NCBI GenBank assembly: GCA_022432975.1 | Contig: CM039510.1 | Coordinates: 31,775,023 to 31,839,022 of the forward strand | Length of the DNA: 64,000 bases | Reading direction: 5' to 3' | From: Begonia masoniana | Taxonomy: Eukaryota; Streptophyta; Magnoliopsida; Cucurbitales; Begoniaceae | In this document: positions 11,459-23,974 of the stretch, one piece after another | Layout of the letters: the number at the start of each line of letters is the position of its first letter | How positions within the stretch are numbered: the first letter of the stretch is position 1 | Translations under genes and position numbers: made by a program | Notes under the pieces: generated by a model | Database searches by the model: none | What the model saw: only the letters and a program-made list of their open reading frames with translations | Told to the model about the DNA's origin: nothing

Positions 11459-13859
11459 CGCGCCTGCAGCTTTCATGGACGTGATGAACCGAGTATTTTC
11501 GTGAATACCTGGATAAGTTGGTGATTGTGTTTATAGATGACATTTTAGTATACTCACAGACTGAAGCCGACCATGCTGAACATTTGAGAATAGTGTTATC
11601 AACCTTAAAACAGCAGCAGCTTTATGCCAAATTGTCCAAATGTGAATTTTGGCTGGATAAGGTCAACTTTTAGGTCATGTCATTTCTGCTGAGGGCATAT
11701 CAGTAGATCCAACTAAGGTTCAGGCCGTTAAGGATTGGCCACAGCCAAAGAATGTCAGTGAAGTTCGAAGTTTCCTTGGTCTGGCTGGCTACTATAGAAA
11801 GTTCATTAAGGGATTTTCTATGATAGCTAAACCTTTAACCAACTTAACCAAGAAGGACCTCAAGTACTCTTGGACCGAAGCTTGTGAAGACAGCTTCCAA
11901 TCACTGAAACAGAAGTTAACGACAGCCCCATTATTGACTCTCCCAACTGAAGAAGGAAAATTTAGTGTTATTGTGACGCATCCAAGATTGGTTTGGGGTG
12001 TGTTTGATGCAAGAAGGTAAAGTTGTGGCGTATGCCTCTAGGCAGCTAAAAGGTTATGAACAGAATTACCCCACTCATGATTTAGAGCTAGCTGCAGTTG
12101 TTTTTGCTTTAAAAATTTGGAGGCACTATTTGTATGGACAGCAGTGCGATGTGTTTTCTGACCACAAGAGTTTAAAGTATCTTTTCACCCAAAAGGAATT
12201 AAACATGAGACAAAGACGTTGGTTAGAATTTGTTAAGGACTATGACTTTGAAATCAAGTACCACCCGGGTAAGGCTAATGCTGTAGCCGATGCCTTGAGC
12301 AGGATGTCAAAGACAATGCAACCCGCAATGTCAGTTTTGTCCGCACCCTTGAGGACTGAAGTTCAGAAGTTTGAATTGGAACTAGTTCCAGGGTTGTCAG
12401 TCTTACTTACCGATTTGACCATTCAACCAACGGTTTTGGAAAAGATCAAAGAGTCACAACAGAAGGATTCCGAGGAGAATAACAGTATGATGAATAAGTT
12501 GAAGGACGCCACCTCCGAGTTTAGTCTTTCCAATGATGGAATCCTGAGATTTAGGAATCGATGGTATGTCCCTTGTGATGAAGAATTACGTAAGTTGATT
12601 TTGGCCGAGGCTCACTCGTCTTCCTTTTCTATACATCCCGGTAGCACCAAGATGTATCGAGACTTGAAGTTACTTTATTGGTGGCCTAATATGAAGAGGG
12701 ATGTCGCCAAGTACGTAGAATCATGCTTGGTATGCCAGCAAGTTAAAGCCGAGCACCAACGACCAGGAGGTACCCTTCAACCTCTACCTATTCCCGAATG
12801 GAAGTGGGAAAACATTGCCATGGATTTTGTTGTAGGCTTACCTAAAACAACTAAAGGACATGACAGTATTTGGGTTGTGATTGATAGGATGACAAAGTCA
12901 GCTCATTTCTTACCTGTAAAGACAACCTACACGATGGACCAACTTGCTAATCTTTACGTTCAAGAAATTATCAGATTGCATGGGATTCCCGTATCCATAG
13001 TCTCTGATCGTGACCCTAGATTCACCTCCCGATTCTGGAAAAGTTTACAAGGTACCTTAGGCACAAAGTTATCCTTCAGCACCGCTTTTCACCCGCAGAC
13101 GGATGGACAATCCGAGAGGACCATTCAGATACTCGAGGATATGTTGAGAGCTTGTGTGCTTGACTTTCAGACTACATGGAGTAGACACCTACCTCTGATT
13201 GAGTTTTCTTACAACAATAGTTACCAGTCCACCATTGGTATGGCACCCTATGAAGCTTTGTATGGCAGGAAATGTAGGTCACCTTTGTACTGGGATGAGG
13301 TTGGTGAAGCGAAGTTATTGGGCCCAGAGATTCTACAACAGATGTCAGATAAGATTACGGTCATTAGGAAAAGGATGTTAACTGCACAAAGTCGACAGAA
13401 GAGTTATGCGGACCAAAGAAGAAGAGATCTTGAGTTTTCTGTTGGCGATGAAGTTTTCCTGAAGATTTCACCATTTAGAGGAGTCTTAAGATTTGGTAAG
13501 AAGGGAAAGCTTAATCCACGGTTCATTGGACCATTCCCTGTCTTAGCTAAGATTGGTAGCACAGCCTATAGATTACTTTGCCTCCATCTTTGGAAAAGGT
13601 TCACAATGTCTTTCATGTGTCTATGCTAAGGAAATGCATACGTGATCCGACTCAGGTTGTTGAACCAACAGAAATCGAAATTGAACCTAATTTGGTGTAT
13701 GAAGAGAAACCAGTACAAATTTTGGATTCTGCAGTGAAGACTCTAAGGAATAAGGAAATCTTGTTGGTTAAGGTTTTGTGGAAGAATCATGGTATTGAAG
13801 AAGCTACATGGGAACTACAGCAGGATATGTTGGACAAGTATCCAAAACTCTTTGCTTGA
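11459..13859 (+). pseudogene. Element A, first copy: partial pol (RT to chromodomain)
   Basis: Begins mid reverse transcriptase just after the gap and matches 18669-21069 almost base for base. It covers the FIDDILVYS catalytic loop, RNase H, integrase ([12 protein letters not shown] zinc-binding region, [11 protein letters not shown] and [11 protein letters not shown] around the catalytic core) and the chromodomain ending [18 protein letters not shown]. Single-base changes in A or T runs break it (near 11498, 11670, 11970, 12003 and 13579). The longest intact stretch is 11998-13629 and the tail resumes in another frame to 13859. The cause may be consensus error near the gap, or real decay. 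Confidence 0.85.
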
Positions 13860-14058
13860 CCAATTTTCGAGGACGAAAATTTTGTCTAAGGAGGGGTGGA
13901 TGTAACACCCGACATTTCGGCCAGGTGATTTTCTGACCATTCTCATTGTTACCCTTTATTTAACCTTTATGATTAAATTTAATGTTGAGGCAAATTCATT
14001 ACAAGTTGAGTAAAACTAGGTTGAGTGGCAATTTTGTAATAAAGACTGAAGGATTAGG

Positions 14059-14067
14059 TATAAATAG
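14059..14067 (+). promoter_or_regulatory. Element A core promoter (TATA box)
   Basis: TATAAATAG, 159 bases into the LTR, with transcription expected about 30 bp downstream near the CTCATTTAAACCTCACTGCAG stretch. The same box occurs in the 3' LTR at 21269-21277. Confidence 0.7.
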
Positions 14068-14554
14068 AAAATGGAAACCTTAAATCTCATTTAAACCTCA
14101 CTGCAGCCGACATTTCCTCTCGGCGACTCCCTTCTTCTCTGGAGCCTTCTTCCTCCCCAGCAACTGGTTTTTCAGCCTCCACTCCGATAACCCGCATTCT
14201 AGGTAAGATTTTGACAATGTAGATGCCGGGTAGTCATTTGGAACTCTGTTTTCAGTTGAACTTGTACTTTCGGGCTCTTCAATGGCTGAGTCAGTTGGTT
14301 ATCGTTCTTTATCTTCATTTGGTAATGTCACCCTTAAATCGATTCTGGACCTTTTATATAACCGACCCCGTTTAATCGATAGCTATATCTAGCTGTTTCG
14401 GTTTTGGATTTCAGACTGCACAGAGACCTTACCTGTTAGATTCTAGGATGACTTTCGATTAGAACTTTTAGGACTTTATTTTAACTACTGTAATGTGAAA
14501 TGTGTTAGGTGAAGAAGTTGAAGAGAAGGTGATTCAAGTTGCTAAGGAATCCAG

Positions 14555-15176
14555 GTAAGTGAATGTATTAAGTTTCCGGCCAATAGGGCCCTACATCAAA
14601 GGATTAAGTTAGATTTAGTGAACATTGTCTGCTATATGTTTGATGAAATGTCGATGGATATGGTTCTGTTATTCTCATGTACTCCCCTGTCTTAGTTCGA
14701 TGATTAAGTGCATTTATGTTATGCATCATGTTTACTTCTCAAGCATATGAAAATGTTTTTGAAATATGTTTTCTCATGAATAAGGTAAGAAGATAAAACT
14801 TATGCAACGTGGTTAAGTGAGGGTTGGGGGTGGTTCGGCGTATGTCACAGTCCGCAGTAGGACATATGAATACGACCCGCAGTAGGGACCATGATCAAAC
14901 TCACTGTCGAACCCCCTTTACCGGCACAAATCCTCCCTTAAACCACATAATGTAATAAAGAATATGAATGATGAAAGGAATGATGAATATGAGCATGTCT
15001 ACGAATGATGATTATGAACAATGAATACGAGATACGATTATGAATGATGATTAAGATAAGTACATGAAAAGAAAAGACTTATGAGCATGTTTTTCTCCAA
15101 GTTATGCATTCATGAACTCATAATAGTTTGCATTCCTTACTAAGCCTTAGGCTTACAGTTACACCTTATGATGTAG
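14555..15176 (+). other. Element A candidate LTR intron 2 with hairpins I and II
   Basis: Donor GTAAGT at 14555 after CCAG, end ATGTAG/GTGAAG at 15176. Hairpin I is GGCC-AATAG-GGCC (14578-14590), followed by CTACATCA. Hairpin II is TAAGCC-TTA-GGCTTA (15141-15155). Between them is a long complementary pair, GGTTCG...CGAACC inside GGGGGTGGTTCG and CGAACCCCC (about 14826-14932). The 3' LTR copy is 21766-22387, with hairpins at 21788-21800 and 22352-22366. Confidence 0.55.
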
Positions 15177-16493
15177 GTGAAGAAATATCATGTGAGGAAT
15201 TCAAAGTTGATGAAAATGTCTAAGCTCGGTTGCTGGAGGTGATCAGTGTGAAATCTGTGGCTGGATGGCGATTATGACCCTCTGGTTTTACTCTTAAGGT
15301 TTTAATGATAACTATGAACATAAAAGTTTAAGTAGGATGATGTTACTTATGATTATGGAGCTTGAACTTGTCTAGCTTGAATACTGATTATGAGTATATT
15401 ATAAGAATATAGAATGAGTGATTTTAACTAAGTCTTCCGCTGTATGAGTTTTAATGAATCTGTGGTTTATTCTGTTGGTGTCCCGGTATTAAGTTAGAAG
15501 TTATGATGTTTGTGCTGCCGGTAGACGAAATGTATTTGTCTATCGGAAGGTGTGAGTGTTATTATGGAGTTTAGAAACCGGTAGAAGAAGTTTGCTTGTC
15601 TACCGGAAGAAGAAGATGTTAAGTTAATGTTTAGTAGTCGGTAGATGAAAGTACTTGTCTATCGGCAGGAGATGTGTTATTTTGAAGTGTAGAAATCGAC
15701 AGGAGGATTGTGATGGGAGTCGGGTAAGTTTGACTTCCGGAGGACGTCATCGGAAGAGGAAAAGTATTTGTCTTCCGGCTGACGTCATCGGCAGGAGAGT
15801 TGTGATGGGAGTCGGGTAAGTTTGACTTCCGGAGGACGTCATCGGAAGAGGAAGAGTATTTGTCTTCCGGCTGACGTCACCGGCAGATAAGGGGTATTTG
15901 CCATCGGCAGATGAGAGCCTCGCTTATGGTTCTCTCATCGGCAGACATGGGACGTATCATCGGCAGATGGTGAGTTAATCTGTCGGAAGATGTAGTTGTC
16001 TTAAGCCATCGGCAGATGACGACAATGTCTGTTATCTGGCGATCGGTATGAGTAGTGAGTTAAGTTACCGGAAGATGTGATGCCACGTCATCGGCAGATA
16101 TAGAGTATTTGCCATCGGCAGATGAGAGCATCGTCTATTGTTCTCTCATCGGCAGATGTAGGTGGCTTCCGTTGTATAATTGAACGGTGTTTTAATTGGT
16201 CACACGAGTTGCACGTGACTGTCGGCAGATGCAAATATGTGTGCCTGCCGATAGATGTTTAATGAATCATGTGAGATGCACGTGCTGACCGGTAGAACAA
16301 CTAGATGTTTGTCGTTTAGCGATCGGCAGGAGTGAAAGCTAAACGCGGTTATTCAGCGAATTTAAGTTAAGATGAGATATGATATAAGTCTGAGAAAAAA
16401 AAAAGTATACTACGATTACAGAGGTATAAAAGTACGAATAAGTTTAAAGGAAAGTCATGACACGTGACGATCCTCCTCGGGTCGTTACAATTA

Positions 16494-16505
16494 TGGTATC
16501 AAAGC
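16494..16505 (+). promoter_or_regulatory. Element A primer binding site (initiator Met-tRNA)
   Basis: TGGTATCAAAGC begins four bases after the LTR end. It matches the usual TGGTATCAGAGC primer site except for one base, and would prime minus-strand DNA synthesis. Confidence 0.8.
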
Positions 16506-16579
16506 TAAACCAGGTTCTAAAATCGGTTCTGTAGACTGCCTTCCAGCACAGATTGCCACCTGAGTACTCTCCAACAACT

Positions 16580-16639
16580 GTAAGTGTTTACGATTCTAGT
16601 GATGTCATTATGTTAAGATGTGTTTCTATTATTGTTTAG
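16580..16639 (+). other. Element A candidate leader intron before gag
   Basis: CAACT/GTAAGTGTTT to TTGTTTAG/GAATC, 60 nt, ending ten bases before the gag ATG. Same position and similar borders occur in D (57020-57083) and C (28442-28503). Confidence 0.55.
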
Positions 16640-16649
16640 GAATCTCAAG

Positions 16650-19600
16650 ATGGTAAGAGGTCAACAGAGGGAAGACAACGTGGATAGTACCACCGTTGCT
16701 CAGCTAATAGAATTAGTTAATCGCCAATCACGACAAATAGAGCAACTAGTGATTACTAGAGAAGAGCTTGGGAACTCCAGCTCTAATGTAACTCATGATC
16801 ATGGGGGTGAGCGCTTCCACAGGCTCAGACCCCCGACATTCAATGGCCAAGTTTCTGACCCTATTTATGCTGAGGAATGGATCCGAAAAGTAGAGGACAT
16901 GTTTAAGTATGCGAAAGTTGATGAAGGAGATAGAGTCACCTATGCTGTCTATCATTTGGAGCTGAATGCAAGGCATTGGTGGGATTCTCTTCAGAGCACT
17001 GTTAATGCAGAGACTATGACTTGGGATATGTTTAAGACTGCCTTCTTTGACAAGTACTTCAATAGGACCGTTCAGGCCAGCAAGAAGAAAGAATTCATGA
17101 ACCTGCGGCAAACTGGCTCTGTGACGGATTATATATGCAAATTCGATGCTTTGTCACGGTTTGCTCCCCGACTGGTTGAGAATGATGAAGACAAGATTTA
17201 CCAATTTGTTCAAGGACTGAAGCCGAGTTTGTATGTGAAGGTAAAGACTTCTGGGATACACAATATACCTTATGGCGAAGTGACGGCTAAGGCCCTGGAA
17301 TTGGAGGAGGCTGAGATGACAGCTTATGCACAGCGTGAACAGCCAAGGAAGTTCACTAAGGAGACTCAACCACCACCACGGCAGAACAAGGGATGGCAAC
17401 CCCAGCAGAACAGAAACCAGCAACAACAACAGCAAGGTGTTAAGAGATCCTTCAATCCAAGTGATGACCAAGGAAGAGGAAAGCGACCTTCGGCTCCCCT
17501 ATGTTCCAACTGTCAGAAGAATCACCATGGGGAGTGCAAGCTGCACTCTGGCCGTTGCTATAGATGCGACAAGGTTGGACACATAGCCAGAGACTGCCCG
17601 ATGCCATCAGACCCGAATCGAATTAGAGTTGCACCAAGAGTCTATGCTATGATGGAGGATGAAGATGTTGAACCACACACGGTCATATCAGGTACCATTA
17701 TGGTTTGTGGTTTTTCTGCTTATACACTTATTGATACGGGAGCCACACACTCATTCATAGCAACCCTGTTTGTGTGTAAACATAAGTTAGAACTTTCGCC
17801 AGTTGATAAACCGTATAGAGTTATGTTACCATCAGGGAAGTCTTTACATTCTGAGCAAATGTTGAAGGGTGATGTTTTGTCCTTAGGAGATAAGGAGCTA
17901 TATGTAGAACTGATTATGATTGACATGAAAGGATATGAGATTATTTTAGGAATGGATTGGTTATTTAGGCATTATGCCACGATTAGTTGTAGGTCTGGCC
18001 TAGTTGATTTCCGACCCCCAAATGGAGATCGGTATACCTTCCAAGCTATTCCAAAGATGAGTAAGATACCAATCATATCCTCACTAGTGACTCAACGGTT
18101 ACTGAAGAATGGTTGCTTGAGTTATCTAGCCAACATAATGGATGTCCGAGTGAAGAATAAGGCGGAACTACAAGATATTCCTACGGTACGAGAGTTTCCT
18201 GAAGCATTCTTGGACGATTTACCGGGACTACCACCCGATAGAGAGGTAGAATTTGTGATTGATACATACCCCGAGGCATTACCTGTATCTAAGAATCCTT
18301 ACCGAATGGCACCTGTTGAGTTAAAAGAATTAAAGGTCCAACTACAGGAATTAGTTGACAAGGGATTTATACGTTCTAGTAGTTCTCCCTGGGGTGCACC
18401 TGTCCTTTTCGTTAAAAAGAAAGATGGTTCTCTTAGAATGTGTATAGACTACAGAGAACTGAATAAGTTGACAGTCAAGAATAAATATCCTTTACCCCGG
18501 ATAGATGACCTGTTTGACCAACTACAAGGAGCTAAGGTATTCTCAAAGATTGACTTACGTTCGGGTTATTATCAACTGAAGGTTAAGGAAGGAGATATAC
18601 CAAAGACAGCCTTCAGAACCCGCTACGGACATTATGAATTTCTTGTGATGTCATTTGGACTGACTAACGCGCCTGCAGCTTTCATGGACTTGATGAACCG
18701 AGTATTTCGTGAATACCTGGATAAGTTTGTGATTGTGTTTATAGATGACATTTTAGTATACTCACAGACTGAAGCCGACCATGCTGAACATTTGAGAATA
18801 GTGTTATCAACCTTAAAACAGCAGCAGCTTTATGCCAATTGTCCAAATGTGAATTTTGGCTGGATAAGGTCAACTTTTTAGGTCATGTCATTTCTGCTGA
18901 GGGCATATCAGTAGATCCAACTAAGGTTCAGGCCGTTAAGGATTGGCCACAGCCAAAGAATGTCAGTGAAGTTCGAAGTTTCCTTGGTCTGGCTGGCTAC
19001 TATAGAAAGTTCATTAAGGGATTTTCTATGATAGCTAAACCTTTAACCAACTTAACCAAGAAGGACCTCAAGTACTCTTGGACCGAAGCTTGTGAAGACA
19101 GCTTCCAATCACTGAAACAGAAGTTAACGACAGCCCCATTATTGACTCTCCCAACTGAAGAAGGAAAATTTAGTGTTTATTGTGACGCATCCAAGATTGG
19201 TTTGGGGTGTGTTTTGATGCAAGAAGGTAAAGTTGTGGCGTATGCCTCTAGGCAGCTAAAAGGTTATGAACAGAATTACCCCACTCATGATTTAGAGCTA
19301 GCTGCAGTTGTTTTTGCTTTAAAAATTTGGAGGCACTATTTGTATGGACAGCAGTGCGATGTGTTTTCTGACCACAAGAGTTTAAAGTATCTTTTCACCC
19401 AAAGGAATTAAACATGAGACAAAGACGTTGGTTAGAATTTGTTAAGGACTATGACTTTGAAATCAAGTACCACCCGGGTAAGGCTAATGCTGTAGCCGAT
19501 GCCTTGAGCAGGATGTCAAAGACAATGCAACCCGCAATGTCAGTTTTGTCCGCACCCTTGAGGACTGAAGTTCAGAAGTTTGAATTGGAACTAGTTCCAG

Positions 19601-21069
19601 GGTTGTCAGTCTTACTTACCGATTTGACCATTCAACCAACGGTTTTGGAAAAGATCAAAGAGTCACAACAGAAGGATTCCGAGGAGAATAACAGTATGAT
19701 GAATAAGTTGAAGGACGCCACCTCCGAGTTTAGTCTTTCCAATGATGGAATCCTGAGATTTAGGAATCGATGGTATGTCCCTTGTGATGAAGAATTACGT
19801 AAGTTGATTTTGGCCGAGGCTCACTCGTCTTCCTTTTCTATACATCCCGGTAGCACCAAGATGTATCGAGACTTGAAGTTACTTTATTGGTGGCCTAATA
19901 TGAAGAGGGATGTCGCCAAGTACGTAGAATCATGCTTGGTATGCCAGCAAGTTAAAGCCGAGCACCAACGACCAGGAGGTACCCTTCAACCTCTACCTAT
20001 TCCCGAATGGAAGTGGGAAAACATTGCCATGGATTTTGTTGTAGGCTTACCTAAAACAACTAAAGGACATGACAGTATTTGGGTTGTGATTGATAGGATG
20101 ACAAAGTCAGCTCATTTCTTACCTGTAAAGACAACCTACACGATGGACCAACTTGCTAATCTTTACGTTCAAGAAATTATCAGATTGCATGGGATTCCCG
20201 TATCCATAGTCTCTGATCGTGACCCTAGATTCACCTCCCGATTCTGGAAAAGTTTACAAGGTACCTTAGGCACAAAGTTATCCTTCAGCACCGCTTTTCA
20301 CCCGCAGACGGATGGACAATCCGAGAGGACCATTCAGATACTCGAGGATATGTTGAGAGCTTGTGTGCTTGACTTTCAGACTACATGGAGTAGACACCTA
20401 CCTCTGATTGAGTTTTCTTACAACAATAGTTACCAGTCCACCATTGGTATGGCACCCTATGAAGCTTTGTATGGCAGGAAATGTAGGTCACCTTTGTACT
20501 GGGATGAGGTTGGTGAAGCGAAGTTATTGGGCCCAGAGATTCTACAACAGATGTCAGATAAGATTACGGTCATTAGGAAAAGGATGTTAACTGCACAAAG
20601 TCGACAGAAGAGTTATGCGGACCAAAGAAGAAGAGATCTTGAGTTTTCTGTTGGCGATGAAGTTTTCCTGAAGATTTCACCATTTAGAGGAGTCTTAAGA
20701 TTTGGTAAGAAGGGAAAGCTTAATCCACGGTTCATTGGACCATTCCCTGTCTTAGCTAAGATTGGTAGCACAGCCTATAGATTACTTTTGCCTCCATCTT
20801 TGGAAAAGGTTCACATTGTCTTTCATGTGTCTATGCTAAGGAAATGCATACGTGATCCGACTCAGGTTGTTGAACCAACAGAAATCGAAATTGAACCTAA
20901 TTTGGTGTATGAAGAGAAACCAGTACAAATTTTGGATTCTGCAGTGAAGACTCTAAGGAATAAGGAAATCTTGTTGGTTAAGGTTTTGTGGAAGAATCAT
21001 GGTATTGAAGAAGCTACATGGGAACTACAGCAGGATATGTTGGACAAGTATCCAAAACTCTTTGCTTGA
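16650..21069 (+). CDS. gag-pol: Element A gag-pol polyprotein (two frameshifts)
   Basis: Start chosen at 16650 ([10 protein letters not shown]), right after the leader intron and matching the D start. Order: gag capsid-like region (residues about 75-210), zinc knuckle [14 protein letters not shown], aspartic protease [12 protein letters not shown], reverse transcriptase ([22 protein letters not shown]), RNase H ([27 protein letters not shown]), integrase ([44 protein letters not shown]) and a C-terminal chromodomain. Two missing A bases, in TATGCCAA near 18838 and CCCAAAGG near 19402, split it into 16650-18881, 18839-19411 and 19414-21069. The partial first copy keeps the full A run at both places. 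Without those two losses the product would be about 1,470 residues, normal for Tekay elements. Confidence 0.92.
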
Positions 21070-21071
21070 CC

Positions 21072-21110
21072 AATTTTCGAGGACGAAAATTTTGTCTAAG
21101 GAGGGGTGGA
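21072..21110 (+). promoter_or_regulatory. Element A hairpin and polypurine tract
   Basis: Just after the pol stop, AATTTTCG-AGGA-CGAAAATT (21072-21091) can fold into an 8-bp stem. It is followed by the polypurine tract AAGGAGGGGTGGA (21098-21110), which primes plus-strand synthesis and abuts the LTR. The first copy has the same pair at 13862-13881 and 13888-13900. Confidence 0.75.
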
Positions 21111-23700
21111 TGTAACACCCGACATTTCGGCCAGGTGATTTTCTTACCATTCTCATTGTTACCCTTTATTTAACCTTTATGATTAAATTTAATGTTGAGG
21201 CAAATTCATTACAAGTTGAGTAAAACTAGGTTGAGTGGCAATTTTGTAATAAAGACTGAAGGATTAGGTATAAATAGAAAATGGAAACCTTAAATCTCAT
21301 TTAAACCTCACTGCAGCCGACATTTCCTCTCGGCGACTCCCTTCTTCTCTGGAGCCTTCTTCCTCCCCAGCAACTGGTTTTTCAGCCTCCACTCCGATAA
21401 CCCGCATTCTAGGTAAGATTTTGACAATGTAGATGCCGGGTAGTCATTTGGAACTCTGTTTTCAGTTGAACTTGTACTTTCGGGCTCTTCAATGGCTGAG
21501 TCAGTTGGTTATCGTTCTTTATCTTCATTTGGTAATGTCACCCTTAAATCGATTCTGGACCTTTTATATAACCGACCCCGTTTAATCGATAGCTATATCT
21601 AGCTGTTTCGGTTTTGGATTTCAGACTGCACAGAGAACCTTAGCTGTTAGATTCTAGGATGACTTTCGATTAGAACTTTTAGGACTTTATTTTAACTACT
21701 GTAATGTGAAATGTGTTAGGTGAAGAAGTTGAAGAGAAGGTGATTCAAGTTGCTAAGGAATCCAGGTAAGTGAATGTATTAAGTTTCCGGCCAATAGGGC
21801 CCTACATCAAAGGATTAAGTTAGATTTAGTGAACATTGTCTGCTATATGTTTGATGAAATGTCGATGGATATGGTTCTGTTATTCTCATGTACTCCCCTG
21901 TCTTAGTTCGATGATTAAGTGCATTTATGTTATGCATCATGTTTTACTTCTCAAGCATATGAAAATGTTTTGAAATATGTTTTCTCATGAATAAGGTAAG
22001 AAGATAAAACTTATGCAACGTGGTTAAGTGAGGGTTGGGGGTGGTTCGGCGTATGTCACAGTCCGCAGTAGGACATATGAATACGACCCGCAGTAGGGAC
22101 CATGATCAAACTCACTGTCGAACCCCCTTTACCGGCACAAATCCTCCCTTAAACCACATAATGTAATGAAGAATATGAATGATGAAAGGAATGATGAATA
22201 TGAGCATGTCTACGAATGATGATTATGAACAATGAATACGAGATACGATTATGAATGATGATTAAGATAAGTACATGAAAAGAAAAGACTTATGAGCATG
22301 TTTTTCTCCAAGTTATGCATTCATGAACTCATAATAGTTTGCATTCCTTACTAAGCCTTAGGCTTACAGTTACACCTTATGATGTAGGTGAAGAAATATC
22401 AGGTGAGGAATTCAAAGTTGATGAAAATGTCTAAGCTCGGTTGCTGGAGGTGATCAGTGTGAAATCTGTGGCTGGATGGCGATTATGACCCTCTGGTTTT
22501 ACTCTTAAGGTTTTAATGATAACTATGAACATAAAAGTTTAAGTAGGATGATGTTACTTATGATTATGGAGCTTGAACTTGTCTAGCTTGAATACTGATT
22601 ATGAGTATATTATAAGAATATAGAATGAGTGATTTTAACTAAGTCTTCCGCTGTATGAGTTTTAATGAATCTGTGGTTTATTCTGTTGGTGTCCCGGTAT
22701 TAAGTTAGAAGTTATGATGTTTGTGCTGCCGGTAGACGAAATGTATTTGTCTATCGGAAGGTGTGAGTGTTATTATGGAGTTTAGAAATCGGTAGAAGAA
22801 GTTTGCTTGTCTACCGGAAGAAGAAGATGTTAAGTTAATGTTTAGTAGTCGGTAGATGAAAGTACTTGTCTATCGGCAGGAGATGTGTTATTTTGAAGTG
22901 TAGAAATCGACAGGAGGATTGTGATGGGAGTCGGGTAAGTTTGACTTCCGGAGGACGTCATCGGAAGAGGAAAAGTATTTGTCTTCCGGTTGACGTCATC
23001 GGCAGGAGAGTTGTGATGGGAGTCGGGTAAGTTTGACTTCCGGAGGACGTCATCGGAAGAGGAAGAGTATTTGTCTTCCGGCTGACGTCACCGGCAGATA
23101 AGGGGTATTTGCCATCGGCAGATGAGAGCCTCGCTTATGGTTCTCTCATCGGCAGACATGGGACGTATCATCGGCAGATGGTGAGTTAATCTGTCGGAAG
23201 ATGTAGTTGTCTTAAGCCATCGGCAGATGACGACAATGTCTGTTATCTGGCGATCGGTATGAGTAGTGAGTTAAGTTACCGGAAGATGTGATGCCACGTC
23301 ATCGGCAGATATAGAGTATTTGCCATCGGCAGATGAGAGCATCGTCTATTGTTCTCTCATCGGCAGATGTAGGTGGCTTCCGTTGTATAATTGAACGGTG
23401 TTTTAATTGGTCACACGAGTTGCACGTGACTGTCGGCAGATGCAAATATGTGTGCCTGCCGATAGATGTTTAATGAATCATGTGAGATGCACGTGCTGAC
23501 CGGTAGAACAACTAGATGTTTGTCGTTTAGCGATCGGCAGGAGTGAAAGCTAAACGCGGTTATTCAGCGAATTTAAGTTAAGATGAGATATGATATAAGT
23601 CTGAGAAAAAAAAAAGTATACTACGATTACAGAGGTATAAAAGTACGAATAAGTTTAAAGGAAAGTCATGACACGTGACGATCCTCCTCGGGTCGTTACA
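21111..23700 (+). repeat. Element A 3' LTR
   Basis: Near-identical to 13901-16489. TATA box at 21269-21277; candidate intron 2 at 21766-22387; the TCGGCAGATG/TGACGTCATC cluster spans about 22730-23540. Ends GGGTCGTTACA next to GCTTT. Confidence 0.93.
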
Positions 23701-23974
23701 GCTTTGGAAGTTGAGATTGTTTAATGGATTTTGAGTTGAAGGGTTTGAGGGAATGAATTAGAGCGTATAGAGCTAGGTGAAGTCAAAACTTTGGAGATGT
23801 AGGCCTTGTTATTTGAGAAGTGATTATGGGCAACCGATAGACGTATAGGATCGTAACGTAGTTGAGATTTAGCGTAGTAGCCCAGTAGCCCAAAGGGTAG
23901 AATGTGAGATGAGTAAATTGAAAAATAACAATGCCACAAATTTTGAGGACAAAATTTTTGTAAGGAGGGTGGAT
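23701..23974 (+). mobile_element. Element B internal remnant and polypurine tract
   Basis: Non-coding purine-rich sequence like the internal region of C. It ends with AAATTTTG-AGGA-CAAAATTT (23938-23957) and the tract AAGGAGGGTGGAT (23962-23974) abutting the B LTR. Element A is inserted at its left edge. No ORF of gag or pol remains in the visible part. Confidence 0.75.

Larger units (their letters stand above)
13901..16489 (+). repeat. Element A LTR (shared middle LTR)
   Basis: Starts TGTAACACCCGACATTT and ends GGGTCGTTACA. TATAAATAG at 14059-14067 is a clear TATA box, so U3 is only about 190 bp and more than 2.3 kb is transcribed leader (R-U5). Candidate introns are 14203-14508 and 14555-15176, with a 46-nt exon between. 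From 15520 to 16330 there is a dense cluster of ATCGGCAGATGA, TATCGGAAG and CTTCCGG-TGACGTCATC motifs. Confidence 0.93.
13901..23700 (+). mobile_element. Element A: full-length Tekay/Del-type Ty3/gypsy chromovirus
   Basis: LTRs at 13901-16489 and 21111-23700 (2589 and 2590 bp) bound a 4.6-kb internal region with primer site, gag-pol and polypurine tract. My eye count finds about eight differences between the LTRs, so insertion is very recent. The left LTR also serves as the right LTR of the partial copy at 11459-13900, so the arrangement is internal-LTR-internal-LTR. The right flank is GCTTT (23701-23705); the partner duplication would lie in or beyond the gap. The host sequence is the remnant internal region of element B. 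Confidence 0.93.
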
